Positions 26,277 to 35,917 are shown, counted from the stretch's first letter. The stretch is DNA of 64,000 nt from Arthrobacter sp. 31Y (GCF_000526335.1 NZ_JAFW01000001.1:3162001-3226000); one strand, 5' to 3'. The notes: generated from the sequence alone by a model not told the origin. A program made the numbers and translations.

Positions 26277-27874
26277 TGTCCGGCTACTTTCTTGGACTGT
26301 TGGAAGAGAAGGTATGTCATTGGGGCTGACAACAAAATCATCAGCAACGCGTACGGTGCGGCACCGGCGTAGTCGATCTCGCTGCTCTTGCTCCAGAACT
26401 CTGTGGCCAACGTGCGCGTGCCGTTGGGCGAGAGGAGCAAGGTGGCCGTCAGCTCGTTGACAATGGCGAGGAAAACCAAGGCAGCACCGCCGGCAGCGGC
26501 CGGGGCGGTGAGCCGCAACGTTACCTTGAAGAAGGACGACAAAGGGGTCTTGCCCAAGGACTGCGCTGCTTCATCGAGTTCTTTGGGTGCCTGTGCCAAG
26601 CCTGCGCGGATGTTCACCAGAGCCCGCGGAAGAAACAGCAGAACGTACGCAGCAATCAGGACTCCCGCAGTCTGATAAACCCCGGGGACAGCCCGAATAC
26701 TGACAGTGACAAAGGCCAAGCCCACCACGATTCCCGGCAGTGAACTGGTGACATAGTTGGAGAGTTCCAGCATCTTGCTGAACCAGCTCGGGTGCCTTAC
26801 GGCGAGGTACGCCATGGGGAACGCCACCACCGTGGTGACGATTGCCCCCGCCGCCCCGTACATGAGAGTTTGTGAGAGTGCCGGGATGAACTCCTCGGCG
26901 GCCCATACCTCCGAACCTCCCGCCATCACCCACTTCATGACGAACCAGAGTGGCAGCCCGAAAGCCAGGACCGTGAGGCCCAGGAGGGTCAGTTGCGCAG
27001 GCAACTGGTATCCCCCCAGCGGCAACCGCGTGGCCTTCGCTTGTGCTCCGGAGCCGATCCGCGCGTAGCGGGCAGTGCCGCGGCTCTTGACCTCGGCCAG
27101 CAGCAGGAGCAAACACAGGAACACCAAAACACTGGCCAGCATGTTGCCCGCGGTCCCGTTGAAGGTTGACTGGAACTGAACCATGATCGCCGTGGTGAAC
27201 GTGTCAAAGCGGATCATCGCGAAAGCGCCGTACTCGGCCAACAGATGCAGGGCCACGAGCAGGGCACCACCCGTCATGGCAATGCGGAGTTGCGGCAACA
27301 CCACCCGGAAGAAGACAGCCCAGGAGCCCAAGCCCAGCGATGCGGCGGACTGTTCAATGGCGGGGTCCAATCGACCAAGCGTCGCGGCCGCAGGAATGTA
27401 AACCAACGGAAAATAGGACAGTGTTGCAATCAGCACCCCTGACCACAGGCCTTCCAGCGAAGGAACCGCGGACACCCAGGAGTAGCTGTTGACGAACGCC
27501 GGAATGGCCAACGGTGCGGCAAGCGCCACGGCCCACCAACGTTGTCCACGCAGGGTGGTTCGTTCCACCAGCCACGCGCCGCCCACCCCGAGCACCAGGC
27601 AGAGCGGGACGGTAAAGACCATCAGCAAAACAGTGTTCAGCAGGAGTTCGCCCACACGTGGACGCACAATGAGATCAACGGCCGTGTCCCAGCCCGTCGC
27701 GGCTGTCATATACAGCACGTAGCCAAGCGGAATCAGTGAAAACAGCGCTATCAGCACCGCCAGCAAGGACACCGTGGAAACGCCGAAAGGCGGGCGGGGG
27801 CGCTTGCCCCGGCCCGCCGTCGTCGTGCTTCCCTCTGAACGTGGAACGTTGGGAGCCGATAGATCAGTGGTCAC
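26273..27874 (-). CDS. fbpB: Iron(III) ABC transporter permease
   Basis: A 533-residue fused permease with about 12 membrane helices in two homologous halves, as in FbpB/AfuB. Each half carries a binding-protein-dependent permease loop: the first includes ASLGLGSWAVFFRVVLPQLR, the second AQSLGKTPLSSFFKVTLRLT; both contact the ATPase. The N-terminal 35 residues are polar and lie in the cytoplasm. It is four bases downstream of the binding-protein stop and overlaps the ATPase gene, so the three genes are one operon. Its expected role is passage of ferric iron across the membrane. Confidence 0.93.
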   Translation of the reverse strand: MTTDLSAPNVPRSEGSTTTAGRGKRPRPPFGVSTVSLLAVLIALFSLIPLGYVLYMTAATGWDTAVDLIVRPRVGELLLNTVLLMVFTVPLCLVLGVGGAWLVERTTLRGQRWWAVALAAPLAIPAFVNSYSWVSAVPSLEGLWSGVLIATLSYFPLVYIPAAATLGRLDPAIEQSAASLGLGSWAVFFRVVLPQLRIAMTGGALLVALHLLAEYGAFAMIRFDTFTTAIMVQFQSTFNGTAGNMLASVLVFLCLLLLLAEVKSRGTARYARIGSGAQAKATRLPLGGYQLPAQLTLLGLTVLAFGLPLWFVMKWVMAGGSEVWAAEEFIPALSQTLMYGAAGAIVTTVVAFPMAYLAVRHPSWFSKMLELSNYVTSSLPGIVVGLAFVTVSIRAVPGVYQTAGVLIAAYVLLFLPRALVNIRAGLAQAPKELDEAAQSLGKTPLSSFFKVTLRLTAPAAAGGAALVFLAIVNELTATLLLSPNGTRTLATEFWSKSSEIDYAGAAPYALLMILLSAPMTYLLFQQSKKVAGQ

Positions 27875-27878
27875 AGAA

Positions 27879-28928
27879 TTACAGGAGTCCTGCCTTGGTC
27901 ATCAGATCGGTGACCTTGGTTGAGTTCAGCTTGGCCGGGTCCACTGTGGGTGCTTGCAGGTCCTTGATGGGAACGAGCTTCTCGTTTGCGTCCACCTGGG
28001 AAGCAATGGCGTACTCGAACGACGTTCCGGTCTTGAGGATCTCCTGGCCGGTCTTGCCCGTGATGAACTTCAGGAAAGCCTGTGCGTCAGCTGCCTTCTT
28101 GGACGATTTCAGGACGCCACCGCCTGAGACGGAAACGAAAGCACCCGGGTCCTGGTTCTTGAAGTAGTACGGTGTGACGTTCTTGGAGTTCTCACCCGTC
28201 TTGGCCTGGTCGCCATAGTAGTAGTAGTGGTAGATCAGGGCTGCGTCCACTTCGCCGGCGTTGACGGCCTTCATGGCGGTGCTGTTGCCCTTGTAGGCCT
28301 TGAAGTTTTCCTTCATGCCCTTGAGCCACTCTTCGGTTGCGGCTTCACCCTTGAGCTCGAGCAGCGCCGAAACGATCGCCTGGAAATCGGCGCCGGAGGG
28401 GGAAGCGGCCCACTTTCCCTTCCACTCGGGCTTGGCCAGATCCAGCATGGACGTGGGCAGCTGGTCATCGCTGATCTTGTTTTTGTCGTACACCAGGACG
28501 GTGGAGCGGGCGGCAATTCCGGTCCACTTGCCTGTGGACGGACGGAACTCGGCCGGAACCTGGTCGATGGTGGCTTTGTCGACGTCGGCAAACAGGCCCG
28601 CATTTTCGACCTGCGCCATTGCAGGGGAGTTCTCGGTGAGGAAAACGTCCGCAGGTGAAGCCGCGCCTTCCTGCACAATCTGGTTGGACATTTCAGTGTC
28701 CGAGCCCTGGCGCAGGGTGACCTTGATGCCGGTCTCCTTGGTGAAGGCGTCGATCCATTCCTTCGTCAGGCTCTCGTGCTGGGCGTTGTAGACCGTGATG
28801 CCATCGCCGGCAGCCGCGGTTTCGGAGGAATCCGGCGCAGTGGTGGCGTTGGAGCCGCAGGCGGAAAGGCCAAGAGCGGCGGTGGCGAGGAGTGCGATTC
28901 CGGCCAGAGCGTTTTTGGGGAGCTTCAT
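27879..28928 (-). CDS. fbpA: Iron(III)-binding lipoprotein
   Basis: A 349-residue extracellular solute-binding lipoprotein. The signal peptide MKLPKNALAGIALLATAALG ends at a lipobox LSAC. The mature chain has GITVYNAQHESLTKEWIDAF, TEMSNQIVQEGAASPADVFL, and IYHYYYYGDQ, where the tyrosine pair binds Fe(III) in FbpA-type proteins. It leads the importer operon, consistent with higher binding-protein expression. A DtxR/IdeR-type box lies about 95 bases upstream, so transcription should rise under iron limitation. The ribosome site is weak. Confidence 0.94.
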   Translation of the reverse strand: MKLPKNALAGIALLATAALGLSACGSNATTAPDSSETAAAGDGITVYNAQHESLTKEWIDAFTKETGIKVTLRQGSDTEMSNQIVQEGAASPADVFLTENSPAMAQVENAGLFADVDKATIDQVPAEFRPSTGKWTGIAARSTVLVYDKNKISDDQLPTSMLDLAKPEWKGKWAASPSGADFQAIVSALLELKGEAATEEWLKGMKENFKAYKGNSTAMKAVNAGEVDAALIYHYYYYGDQAKTGENSKNVTPYYFKNQDPGAFVSVSGGGVLKSSKKAADAQAFLKFITGKTGQEILKTGTSFEYAIASQVDANEKLVPIKDLQAPTVDPAKLNSTKVTDLMTKAGLL

Positions 28929-29022
28929 TGGGGGCTACTTTCTGGGAACAAGTACGGCAGCCCAAGGACGTGGGCTTGGGGCCGTGCTGGCGGGTAGGTT
29001 GGGGAGCCCGCTGAGAAAAGCG

Positions 29023-29039
29023 TAGGTTAGCCATACCTT
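29023..29039. promoter_or_regulatory. IdeR/DtxR-type iron box
   Basis: TAGGTTAGCCATACCTT matches the DtxR/IdeR consensus TTAGGTTAGSCTAACCTAA at nearly every position of its core. It lies between the iron importer and the GH76 gene, about 95 bases upstream of the binding-protein start. Iron-loaded IdeR would be expected to repress the importer here. Confidence 0.85.
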
Positions 29040-29103
29040 CGCTCAAAAGCCGAACGGACATTAAGTAACGAGGATCACTATAATTAAGTAAGTAATGCGT
29101 GTC

Positions 29104-30276
29104 CTAATTTCCGGAAATGCTAGCTGCCGCCTCCAGCGTCATCCACGCTTGCAGCTGCGTGGAAAGTTCGACGGCGGCGCCCTCCGGATACGTTTCACTC
29201 GCTGGCCGCTGAGGGTCGAAGGAGAACACAATCGCAGGAGTGTCCTTGCGGGCATTGTCCGGGGTTGGGTTCGCGCGGCGTCCTGACCAGAAAGCTTCTG
29301 CCGCGTTGTAAACCAAGGACCTGGCCGTCTCGCGGGTTTTGACTGAAAGCCTGACGTCACGGGCGGCCACTGCGAGATAGCGGACCAGGATTCCGGTAAA
29401 GAGGCCGCCATCGCCCGTGCCGTCGCCGCGGATCACCTGCGTGCCGGGAAGCGTCAGCTCGCGTCCCACAGCGTCCACCAAGAGGGCCGCCCTGCGCAGA
29501 TTGTCATCTCCACCCAATTCCAGCAGCGCGCCCAGGACCGGGCCCTGGTTGTAGGTGTAGATGGCCCCATCCACCACCACCTCGCCGTGGCTGATCCGAA
29601 GCCCGTCCTGATACAGGCCCCGTTCCGGGTGGAGTAGCTTGCTGTTGAGCCAGTCCACCAACTGCTGTGCACGTTCTGTGTGGCCGGTCCGGGCATAGTA
29701 GAGGGCCACCGGGGCGGTGGCAGGAGTGTTCTTGAAATCCCGTTTGGTGCTCCAGAAAGTGCCACCGCCAAGGTGGTCCGTGGAAGCAGAATCAAACTGC
29801 AAGGTCAGGCACTTTTGGACATACGCGTTCCGCCGGCGACCAAGTTTTTTGGTCTCCTCCGCCAGCTTCTCCAAGCGCAGGGTCGCGAGGGCCAGCCACG
29901 CCATATCGTCGTAGTAGTCGTTCACGAATCGCAGCATATTCCGCAAGCGGATGGTGGTGACCAGCCGCGAAGCGAGCCTGCCGGCGCTCGGCCGGGAGTC
30001 GCCGTCGAACTTTGACTTGCTGGCGAGTTCGCGGCGGCCGGCATCCACCAGGCAGTCGACGTAGTGCGCTTGCCACCAGTAATGCCAAGGGCCAGAGAGG
30101 CTCCTGCGCGTGGTTTTGGGTAGGCTCACGGCGCCGATGTGGGTACCGGGCAGGAATAGCAGGCGCCCGCCGAAGCTTCGGGTCACCGATCTGGCCGCCC
30201 GGTTGGCACGCGTTGCCCACTCGGCGGCATCTGTGGAGGGGGCCGGAATCCCTGCTGGCTCGATCTGGCTGGACAT
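29104..30276 (-). CDS. GH76-family glycoside hydrolase
   Basis: A 390-residue (alpha/alpha)6-type protein of glycoside hydrolase family 76, which contains endo-alpha-1,6-mannanases. The paired catalytic aspartates are in FVNDYYDDMAWLALATLRLE. Supporting segments are SGPWHYWWQAHYVDCLVDAG, GGGTFWSTKRDFKNTPATAP and AIYTYNQGPVLGALLEL. No signal peptide is visible, which is unusual for a secreted mannanase, so it may act inside the cell on mannan-derived oligosaccharides or on lipomannan-type material. It ends 176 bases before the iron operon start. The exact glycan is unknown. Confidence 0.85.
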   Translation of the reverse strand: MSSQIEPAGIPAPSTDAAEWATRANRAARSVTRSFGGRLLFLPGTHIGAVSLPKTTRRSLSGPWHYWWQAHYVDCLVDAGRRELASKSKFDGDSRPSAGRLASRLVTTIRLRNMLRFVNDYYDDMAWLALATLRLEKLAEETKKLGRRRNAYVQKCLTLQFDSASTDHLGGGTFWSTKRDFKNTPATAPVALYYARTGHTERAQQLVDWLNSKLLHPERGLYQDGLRISHGEVVVDGAIYTYNQGPVLGALLELGGDDNLRRAALLVDAVGRELTLPGTQVIRGDGTGDGGLFTGILVRYLAVAARDVRLSVKTRETARSLVYNAAEAFWSGRRANPTPDNARKDTPAIVFSFDPQRPASETYPEGAAVELSTQLQAWMTLEAAASISGN

Positions 30277-30412
30277 GGAAATAGCCTATCGGGGCTGGCG
30301 GATGGACCCAGCAGGGCCGGGAGATGGGCCCAGCGGGGCCGGGTAGTGTGCGCCGGGCCACAATTCCAGTTAACATGCATTAACGGATTTGGGTCTGCAT
30401 CAAGGAGGATGA

Positions 30413-31237
30413 ATGGACATCAAGGGTACGGTTGCGCTGATTACTGGTGGGGCGTCAGGTTTGGGCGCTGCCACCGCCAAACGACTGTTCGACGCCGGAG
30501 CTTCAGTGGTGCTGGTGGATCTGCCGCAGTCAGCCGGGGACGCCTACGCGGCGGAGCTAAATGCTTCGGGCCCGGGTTCGGGTTCGGGTTCGAGTGCGGG
30601 GGAGCCGGCCCCGAGGGCGGTCTTTGCTCCCGCGGACGTCACCAACGAATCCCAAGTCCAAGCCGCCGTCGACGCCGCCACCTCCCGGGGCCCGCTCCGG
30701 ATCGTGGTCAACTGCGCAGGCATTGCGACACCCGGAAAAGTCCTTGGCCGTGATGGGGTGCTGCCGCTGGAGAACTTCAACAAGGTCATTCAGATCAACC
30801 TCGTGGGAACCTTCAACGTGATTCGCTTGGCCGCCGCAGCCATGGTGGAAACCGAGCCCGTCTCCACGGAACTGGGTGGCCCCGAACGCGGCGTTATCAT
30901 CAACACAGCATCCGTCGCCGCCTTCGAAGGCCAGATCGGCCAGCCTGCCTACGCCGCCTCCAAAGGCGCCGTAGCAGCAATGACGCTGCCCTTGGCACGC
31001 GAGTTCGCCCGATCGTTGATCAGGGTAACCACCATTGCGCCCGGCATCTTTGAAACACCCATGATGGCCGGACTTCCCCAGTCAGCCCAAGACTCCCTTG
31101 GACAGCAGGTTCCGCATCCCGCCCGCCTCGGCCGTGCCGCGGAATACGCCAACCTTGCGGCCCACATCGTGGAGAACGCCATGCTCAACGGGGAAACCAT
31201 CCGGCTTGATGGCGCTATCCGCATGGGACTCAAATGA
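30413..31237 (+). CDS. SDR, 3-hydroxyacyl-CoA dehydrogenase type
   Basis: A 274-residue classical SDR. The Rossmann motif [16 protein letters not shown], the NAG segment [13 protein letters not shown], and the catalytic Ser plus YAASKG ([20 protein letters not shown]) are all present. [13 protein letters not shown] and the closing [15 protein letters not shown] resemble type-2 3-hydroxyacyl-CoA dehydrogenases. A Gly/Ser insertion encoded by three GGGTTC repeats (30574-30591) sits in the loop after the second beta-alpha unit. GGAGG lies before the ATG. The stop overlaps the acyl-CoA dehydrogenase start (ATGA), so the two probably act in one beta-oxidation-like pathway. Confidence 0.88.
   Translation: MDIKGTVALITGGASGLGAATAKRLFDAGASVVLVDLPQSAGDAYAAELNASGPGSGSGSSAGEPAPRAVFAPADVTNESQVQAAVDAATSRGPLRIVVNCAGIATPGKVLGRDGVLPLENFNKVIQINLVGTFNVIRLAAAAMVETEPVSTELGGPERGVIINTASVAAFEGQIGQPAYAASKGAVAAMTLPLAREFARSLIRVTTIAPGIFETPMMAGLPQSAQDSLGQQVPHPARLGRAAEYANLAAHIVENAMLNGETIRLDGAIRMGLK
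30574..30591 (+). repeat. Three GGGTTC hexamers inside the SDR gene
   Basis: GGGTTC occurs three times in perfect tandem and encodes a Gly-Ser run in the SDR. Unit gain or loss would keep the frame, so length variation between strains would change only loop length. Confidence 0.85.
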
Positions 31238-32511
31238 TGGGCGACTACGGCAGCGCTCCAGGGTCAACGCCTGGCACAGTTGGGTCCGTTTCGTCATCCG
31301 TGGCAGACCTGCCCACTGCCGACTTCTTCGACTTCGAATCGCTGCTCAGTGTTCAGGAACAGCGGAAACTTAACGAACTCCGGGCATTCCTAGCCTCCGA
31401 GATCGCCCCCTACGCCGGGCACTGGTGGGAGAAGGCGGAGTTCCCGGAACACATCCTCCCCAAACTCGCGGCCCTCCGGCTCAGCGCCCCTGCCCAGCGC
31501 GGGTACACGCACCTGTTTGCCGGACTGGTGATCGCGGAAATGACACGCGTTGACACCTCGATAGCCACGTTCTTCATGGTCCACCACGATCTTTTTGTGG
31601 AATCGCTGTACGACTTCGGCAGCGATGTTCAACAGGACCGCTACCTCGACGACGCCTCCAACCTCCGCACCACCGGTGCTTTCGCGCTCACAGAACCGAA
31701 CCATGGGTCCGACGTCGCCGGCGGGATGGAAACCACTGCCCGCCGGGTTGAGCGGCCGGATTCCGACGGCGGCGATTACTGGGTGATTAACGGCGCCAAA
31801 CGCTGGATAGGGAACGGGACGTTCTGCGACTACATGCTGGTGTGGGCTAAGGATGAGAAAGACGGCGCAGTGCGTGCTTTCATTGTTGACGCTTCCCTGC
31901 CTGGCATCACCCGCAGCCGCATCGAGAACAAGATTGCTCTGCGCACGGTTCAGAACGCCGACATCCTCTTTGAGGACGTAGAGGTAGCTGAAGCGGATCG
32001 CTTCGCCGGCATCAGCAGCTTCGTGGACACCAACCATCTCCTCCGCGGATCCCGCATCATGGTGGCCTGGCAAGCTGTAGGCCAACAACTGGCAGCGTTC
32101 GACGTCGCCCGGCAGTACGCCGTCGAGCGCATGCAGTTCGGCAAGCCACTGGCCAAGTTCCAGCTCATCCAACAACACCTGGTGGACATGCTCGGCAACG
32201 CCGTGGCCAGCATGGGAATGATGGTTCGAATAGCGCAGTTGCAGGAGGACATTTTCACGGACGCCCAAGGAGTGCGACACGGTGGCGCCGACATGGCACA
32301 GGTGGCGCTCGCAAAGGCCTACTGCAGCGCCAGGATGCGGGAAACCGTGGCCTTGGGCCGTTCCATTCTGGGCGGCAACGGAATCGTCACCGATTACCGC
32401 ATTGCCAAAATCTTTGCCGATGCAGAGGCGATCTATACGTACGAAGGCTCCTACGAGATCAACTCGCTGATCGTTGGCCGTGCAGTGACAGGGGTTTCAG
32501 CCATCACCTAG
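31234..32511 (+). CDS. Acyl-CoA dehydrogenase
   Basis: A 425-residue flavin-dependent acyl-CoA dehydrogenase. The middle domain has [20 protein letters not shown] and [20 protein letters not shown]. The C-terminal domain has [20 protein letters not shown] and [20 protein letters not shown] with [14 protein letters not shown], where the catalytic glutamate is expected (YEGSYEI). The N-terminal 30 residues are Ser/Thr-rich and precede the family core. The sequence is closest to glutaryl-CoA-type and short-chain members, but substrate length cannot be read. It is translationally coupled to the SDR gene. Together they would oxidise a small or branched acyl-CoA. Confidence 0.92.
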   Translation: MMGDYGSAPGSTPGTVGSVSSSVADLPTADFFDFESLLSVQEQRKLNELRAFLASEIAPYAGHWWEKAEFPEHILPKLAALRLSAPAQRGYTHLFAGLVIAEMTRVDTSIATFFMVHHDLFVESLYDFGSDVQQDRYLDDASNLRTTGAFALTEPNHGSDVAGGMETTARRVERPDSDGGDYWVINGAKRWIGNGTFCDYMLVWAKDEKDGAVRAFIVDASLPGITRSRIENKIALRTVQNADILFEDVEVAEADRFAGISSFVDTNHLLRGSRIMVAWQAVGQQLAAFDVARQYAVERMQFGKPLAKFQLIQQHLVDMLGNAVASMGMMVRIAQLQEDIFTDAQGVRHGGADMAQVALAKAYCSARMRETVALGRSILGGNGIVTDYRIAKIFADAEAIYTYEGSYEINSLIVGRAVTGVSAIT

Positions 32512-32523
32512 CCCGCTCCCGCT

Positions 32524-33351
32524 TCATTCCTGTGGGAGCTTTTCTCCCGCTTCCACGCGGACGTCCAGTGAGTTTCCCCGGACAGGCATGGGGCAGGTGC
32601 CATACGGAGTGAAGGCACTGGGGTAGTTGATGGCACGGTTGAAATCGATCACCACGGTCCCATCAGGGCGGGGACGGGGAATGAAGACCTTACGCCATTC
32701 ATCGGTGGTCTCTCCGTTGCTTTCATCATGGAAGGTGACGTTGAGGGCTCCCAACTTCTCTTCTTCCGCGTGCAGCCGGATTTCGTGGGCAACACCCGGT
32801 ACCCGGAACGCGACCTCGCCCACTGACCGGTGGACGCCATCCACCAAGGGGTTGGCTGTGCCGATGGGTACGTCCACAGGCTCGGCGTAGGCTTCGAACC
32901 GGCCCTGGATAACCCAATCCGGGTTGTACTCATAGGTGGGGACACCATCGAACCGGGTCAAAACAGTGGAGCTGTTGTCCCGCGTGCGGACCGCGTATTT
33001 ATCTGCACGCATGGCAAGTTCCACCACAACCTGCTTGCCGTCGTCGCCTCCAAACTGCACCCACATGAGCGACTCTTCATCCTGCAGCGTCGCCGTGATG
33101 GTCCCCTCTACGGCCTGTCCTGTCTCGACCACGGTCAGTCCATCCTCGGCGCTCGCCGTGAGGAAAGCCGTGGTGCCGTCGGTGGACCAGAGCCCTGGAA
33201 CAAGTTCCACCCCGGACGGTTGGGACTCAAGCCATTGGAAAGAGGTGAGCGTCAACCAGCCGTGGTCAGTGGCAAGGGCTGCATTTCGACCTGCACGGAA
33301 CCGCTCCCAACGTGCGAGTTGGGCGTCGGTCGCGGTGGTGGGCGAGCTCAT
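32524..33351 (-). CDS. DUF1684 family protein
   Basis: A 275-residue protein with the DUF1684 pattern: WRKVFIPRPRPDGTVVIDFN and RAINYPSAFTPYGTCPMPVR near the C-terminus, and LARWERFRAGRNAALATDHG WLTL at the N-terminus. The fold is beta-rich and no signal peptide is seen, so it is probably cytoplasmic. The biochemical role of DUF1684 is not known. GAGGAGAA upstream supports the ATG at 33351. It is convergent with the acyl-CoA dehydrogenase gene, with only 12 bases between the stops. Confidence 0.88.
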   Translation of the reverse strand: MSSPTTATDAQLARWERFRAGRNAALATDHGWLTLTSFQWLESQPSGVELVPGLWSTDGTTAFLTASAEDGLTVVETGQAVEGTITATLQDEESLMWVQFGGDDGKQVVVELAMRADKYAVRTRDNSSTVLTRFDGVPTYEYNPDWVIQGRFEAYAEPVDVPIGTANPLVDGVHRSVGEVAFRVPGVAHEIRLHAEEEKLGALNVTFHDESNGETTDEWRKVFIPRPRPDGTVVIDFNRAINYPSAFTPYGTCPMPVRGNSLDVRVEAGEKLPQE

Positions 33352-33632
33352 GGTTCTCCTCAGCTGGTATTCGCGTCAGTTCGCGGCGGTTGCTCTTGCC
33401 TCAACTATGCGCCGGGCGTGGGCATTCCCGGAATCCGTCACCATGTGGGTCAGGACTCCACTGCTGTGGATCGGCTCTCCCTCTTAGATTGGCTCGCACT
33501 TTTGGATCGGCTCGCGCTGGCCCCGTACTCATGCCAGCGCGAGCCGGGATTGATGGACGGCACCGTTGGCCTGGCACCACATGCCCGGACCATCCTCGCC
33601 GTCTTGCCCCGGAGGGCGTTTTGATCGCGTGG
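33352..33632. other. Gene-poor 281-base region
   Basis: No convincing gene. A repeated phrase GGATCGGCTC followed by CTCGC- or GCGC-rich sequence recurs at about 33469-33510, which may form weak secondary structure at the 3' side of the LANTG protein gene. Confidence 0.4.
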
Positions 33633-34904
33633 CTAGTGCGAACGGTGCCTGCGCTTACGGGCGCCCGCAAAGGCGAGCAGGGATCCCACGGCCAGAAGCC
33701 CCGCAGCCAGGAAGATGAACGCTTGACCTTGTGCGCCCGTGTTGGCCAACTGTTCCGCAGTGGCAGACGGCGCCGGGGTATTCGTCGGTGCCGGTTCGGT
33801 TGGTTCTGCTGGAAGAACCACCACAGCTGGGCTGCTGGTGCTGGGGATGGGTGTTGCTGAGCTGGTGCTCGGTGTGGGGGTGGGGGTTGACGCGCTAGGT
33901 GTTGGTGTTGGTGTTGCTGTGGGGGTGGGTGTTGCTGCCGCTGTCCCCTGCCCGGTTCCGCTGGCATTGCTCCGGCGCGTTTGGGCCCCCACAGGGTGTT
34001 CCTCGCCTGAAATGGTCACTGACCCGTTGTTTTCGTAGACGTCCAGGGAAGGATCGGACACCTTGGTCATGACAAAGAGCTCCACGTGTTCGCCTTGGGG
34101 GAGGCCGGTCCAGCTGACCGTGAGCGACTGAGGGGTGCATTCGATGGTCGCTGGATATTGCTCGTTGTCGTAAGGCTCAACGATGTTGCCGGCGTCGCCT
34201 CGCATCTTGCCAACGCGGGGTGTTACTCGGCTGCAGTCGATGACCATTCCGGCTGCGGGGACATCGGTGACCACGACGTTGTTGTTTGCTGACGTCATGG
34301 GCGGCATGTAAAGGATCGATTGAAGTTCTGATTGTGCAGGGTCCGCCCACCACATCGACTTTCCCGCAGTTGTGGGTACATCCGGGAGGCAGTCTTCCGT
34401 GCATGGTTCGATGTTCACAGGGACGCGAACCACGCTGTCGCCGAATACGAAGCTAAGTTCCTGGGTTCCGCCGGTGGCCGGATCCACTGAGTACTGCGTG
34501 ACGAAAGAGCACGTTCCACCCACGTTCAGCGGATGCAAGGCGACGAAGTCAGTGAGCGTGAAGACCACCAGGCCGGCATCATTGGCCGTAGCTGTTGCTA
34601 CCGTCTGGCCATTGGGAGCATCCAGGTCAAAAGTTGCAGCGCCAAACCACCGCAGTTCGGGGGGAAGCTGCAAAGTGAACGTGTCCCCGGGTTGCGAGTT
34701 GTCCGGGACGGACCATTCGCAGGTCAGATCCACTTGGTCCCATTGTCCGGTGACTGTGGAGGCGGTGCTGAGGGTGATCTCAGCGTCCGGGATCTCCTCA
34801 GCACTGGCGGGCAGGGCCGAGAGTCCCAGGCCTAGGACAGCCATGACAACGGCCAGCAGGGCAGCCAGCAGTGACACGGGTTTTTGATGGATCTGGTTAT
34901 TCAT
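33633..34904 (-). CDS. LANTG-anchored cell-surface protein
   Basis: A 423-residue secreted, wall-anchored protein. Residues 1-35 form a signal peptide ending ASA. The mature region (about 36-300) is beta-rich and adhesin-like, with ITLSTASTVTGQWDQVDLTC and DTFTLQLPPELRWFGAATFD, similar in style to Ig-like fibrinogen-binding domains. A Thr/Pro linker (TPTPTATPTPTPS, about 308-350) precedes LANTG (386-390), a hydrophobic helix and RKRRHRSH, a standard sortase sorting signal. No sortase gene is in the window. It lies 102 bases downstream of a degenerate GGDEF-like gene and near a tethered sigma factor. The ligand is unknown. Confidence 0.88.
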   Translation of the reverse strand: MNNQIHQKPVSLLAALLAVVMAVLGLGLSALPASAEEIPDAEITLSTASTVTGQWDQVDLTCEWSVPDNSQPGDTFTLQLPPELRWFGAATFDLDAPNGQTVATATANDAGLVVFTLTDFVALHPLNVGGTCSFVTQYSVDPATGGTQELSFVFGDSVVRVPVNIEPCTEDCLPDVPTTAGKSMWWADPAQSELQSILYMPPMTSANNNVVVTDVPAAGMVIDCSRVTPRVGKMRGDAGNIVEPYDNEQYPATIECTPQSLTVSWTGLPQGEHVELFVMTKVSDPSLDVYENNGSVTISGEEHPVGAQTRRSNASGTGQGTAAATPTPTATPTPTPSASTPTPTPSTSSATPIPSTSSPAVVVLPAEPTEPAPTNTPAPSATAEQLANTGAQGQAFIFLAAGLLAVGSLLAFAGARKRRHRSH

Positions 34905-35006
34905 GATGGGAAGGTCCTTCTAATCCTTGGGATGTGTTCCGTCACAAGGTCAGTGTTCGCAGTGCGCGGTTCGTTACGCCGCAGAACGGGTTTCGGCCAA
35001 ATCCGG

Positions 35007-35765
35007 CTAACACGAGGAGTCCCGCGCGGCCGTTGTGGTGGTGGCGGCCGCTGCCGCAGCCCTGGAAAGCGGGTAGAAATTCATGTGCGCGGGGCAAAGC
35101 TGTCCCTCGCCGAGGGCCTCCAAGGCAGCCTTGCAGTCCACCAGCTGGGACAGGTTGCTTTCGCTGACGGAAAAGAGGATGTGGATGGCGGAATCTTGGT
35201 ACATTGCCGTCGCCCCGGTTCCTTGCAACTCACCGTTGACGGCATCCCCAAGCCGGGCCAACACGGTCCAGCAATGGCTGCGGCTGTCCCGGGGATGGGG
35301 CAGCGAGATGATTGCCAGCGCATGCGAGCCCGGCCACTGCGCGCCGAGTGTGGACACCTCATGAATTCGTCGTTGAAAGTGGGCCTGGGTGGCCAGCCCT
35401 GTATAGACGTCGGTGCACGAGATGGCGGGGGCTGTTTCCGCAACCTCGGCCCAGCCTTCCGCCATTGACAGCAGGGCATCGACGTCAAGGGCCTGCTCCG
35501 CTGCGGTGAACAAGGCACGGAAATCGTTCAGGGTTTCTCGGATGCTGACGCCATTCCTGGCACGCGCAGCACCCAGCAGTTTTGCTGCGGGGGCCGGAAC
35601 TACTGAGCTGCTGACGAGGGAAGTGGCCACTGTCCGGACTTCCGGCTGGAACCAGTCCGCCCGGAAGCGCCAACCCCTTTGGTAACTGGCGGTCCGCCAT
35701 CTGCTCAGCAAATGGTGCTGCAAGAATGTGGACTCGGCACCTGATTTTGTCCGGAACGATGTCAT
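35007..35765 (-). CDS. Degenerate GGDEF-like protein, unknown
   Basis: A 252-residue protein without a firm family match. The middle contains CTDVYTGLATQAHFQRRIHE, which imitates the D-x-LTGL-x-N-R-x-x-F entry of GGDEF domains, followed by ALAIISLPHPRDS where the active-site loop would be. The GGDEF signature is absent, so diguanylate cyclase activity is unlikely. The N-terminus (SFRTKSGAESTFLQHHLLSR) and the helical part around ETLNDFRALFTAAEQALDVD are unassigned. The ATG at 35765 is chosen because the longer frame crosses the divergent promoter. It is probably co-transcribed with the LANTG gene and divergent from the sigma factor gene. Confidence 0.65.
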   Translation of the reverse strand: MTSFRTKSGAESTFLQHHLLSRWRTASYQRGWRFRADWFQPEVRTVATSLVSSSVVPAPAAKLLGAARARNGVSIRETLNDFRALFTAAEQALDVDALLSMAEGWAEVAETAPAISCTDVYTGLATQAHFQRRIHEVSTLGAQWPGSHALAIISLPHPRDSRSHCWTVLARLGDAVNGELQGTGATAMYQDSAIHILFSVSESNLSQLVDCKAALEALGEGQLCPAHMNFYPLSRAAAAAATTTTAARDSSC

Positions 35766-35917
35766 ATCCCAACAGTGCGCAAAAGAGCCTATTCGTGACG
35801 GAGGCAGTCTGGAGAATCGATTGCTAAAGACTGTGTACAAAACTGGCGTCACGACTCGGACCGTACCCCCACTCCATATATATGGGCAGGGTTCTCTACG
35901 ATTTGGGGGTGCCGTAG
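35766..35917. promoter_or_regulatory. Divergent promoter region with CCATATATATGG palindrome
   Basis: The 152 bases between the GGDEF-like gene and the sigma factor gene carry a perfect 12-base palindrome at 35874-35885. Its AT-rich core is striking in this high-GC setting and could be a regulator site or part of the promoter. GGGGG lies eight bases before the sigma ATG and may act as its ribosome site. Confidence 0.5.

Noticed and set aside
32830..33624. 264-codon plus-strand frame over the DUF1684 gene
   Set aside because: DUF1684 on the minus strand has family motifs and a ribosome site; the plus frame has neither.
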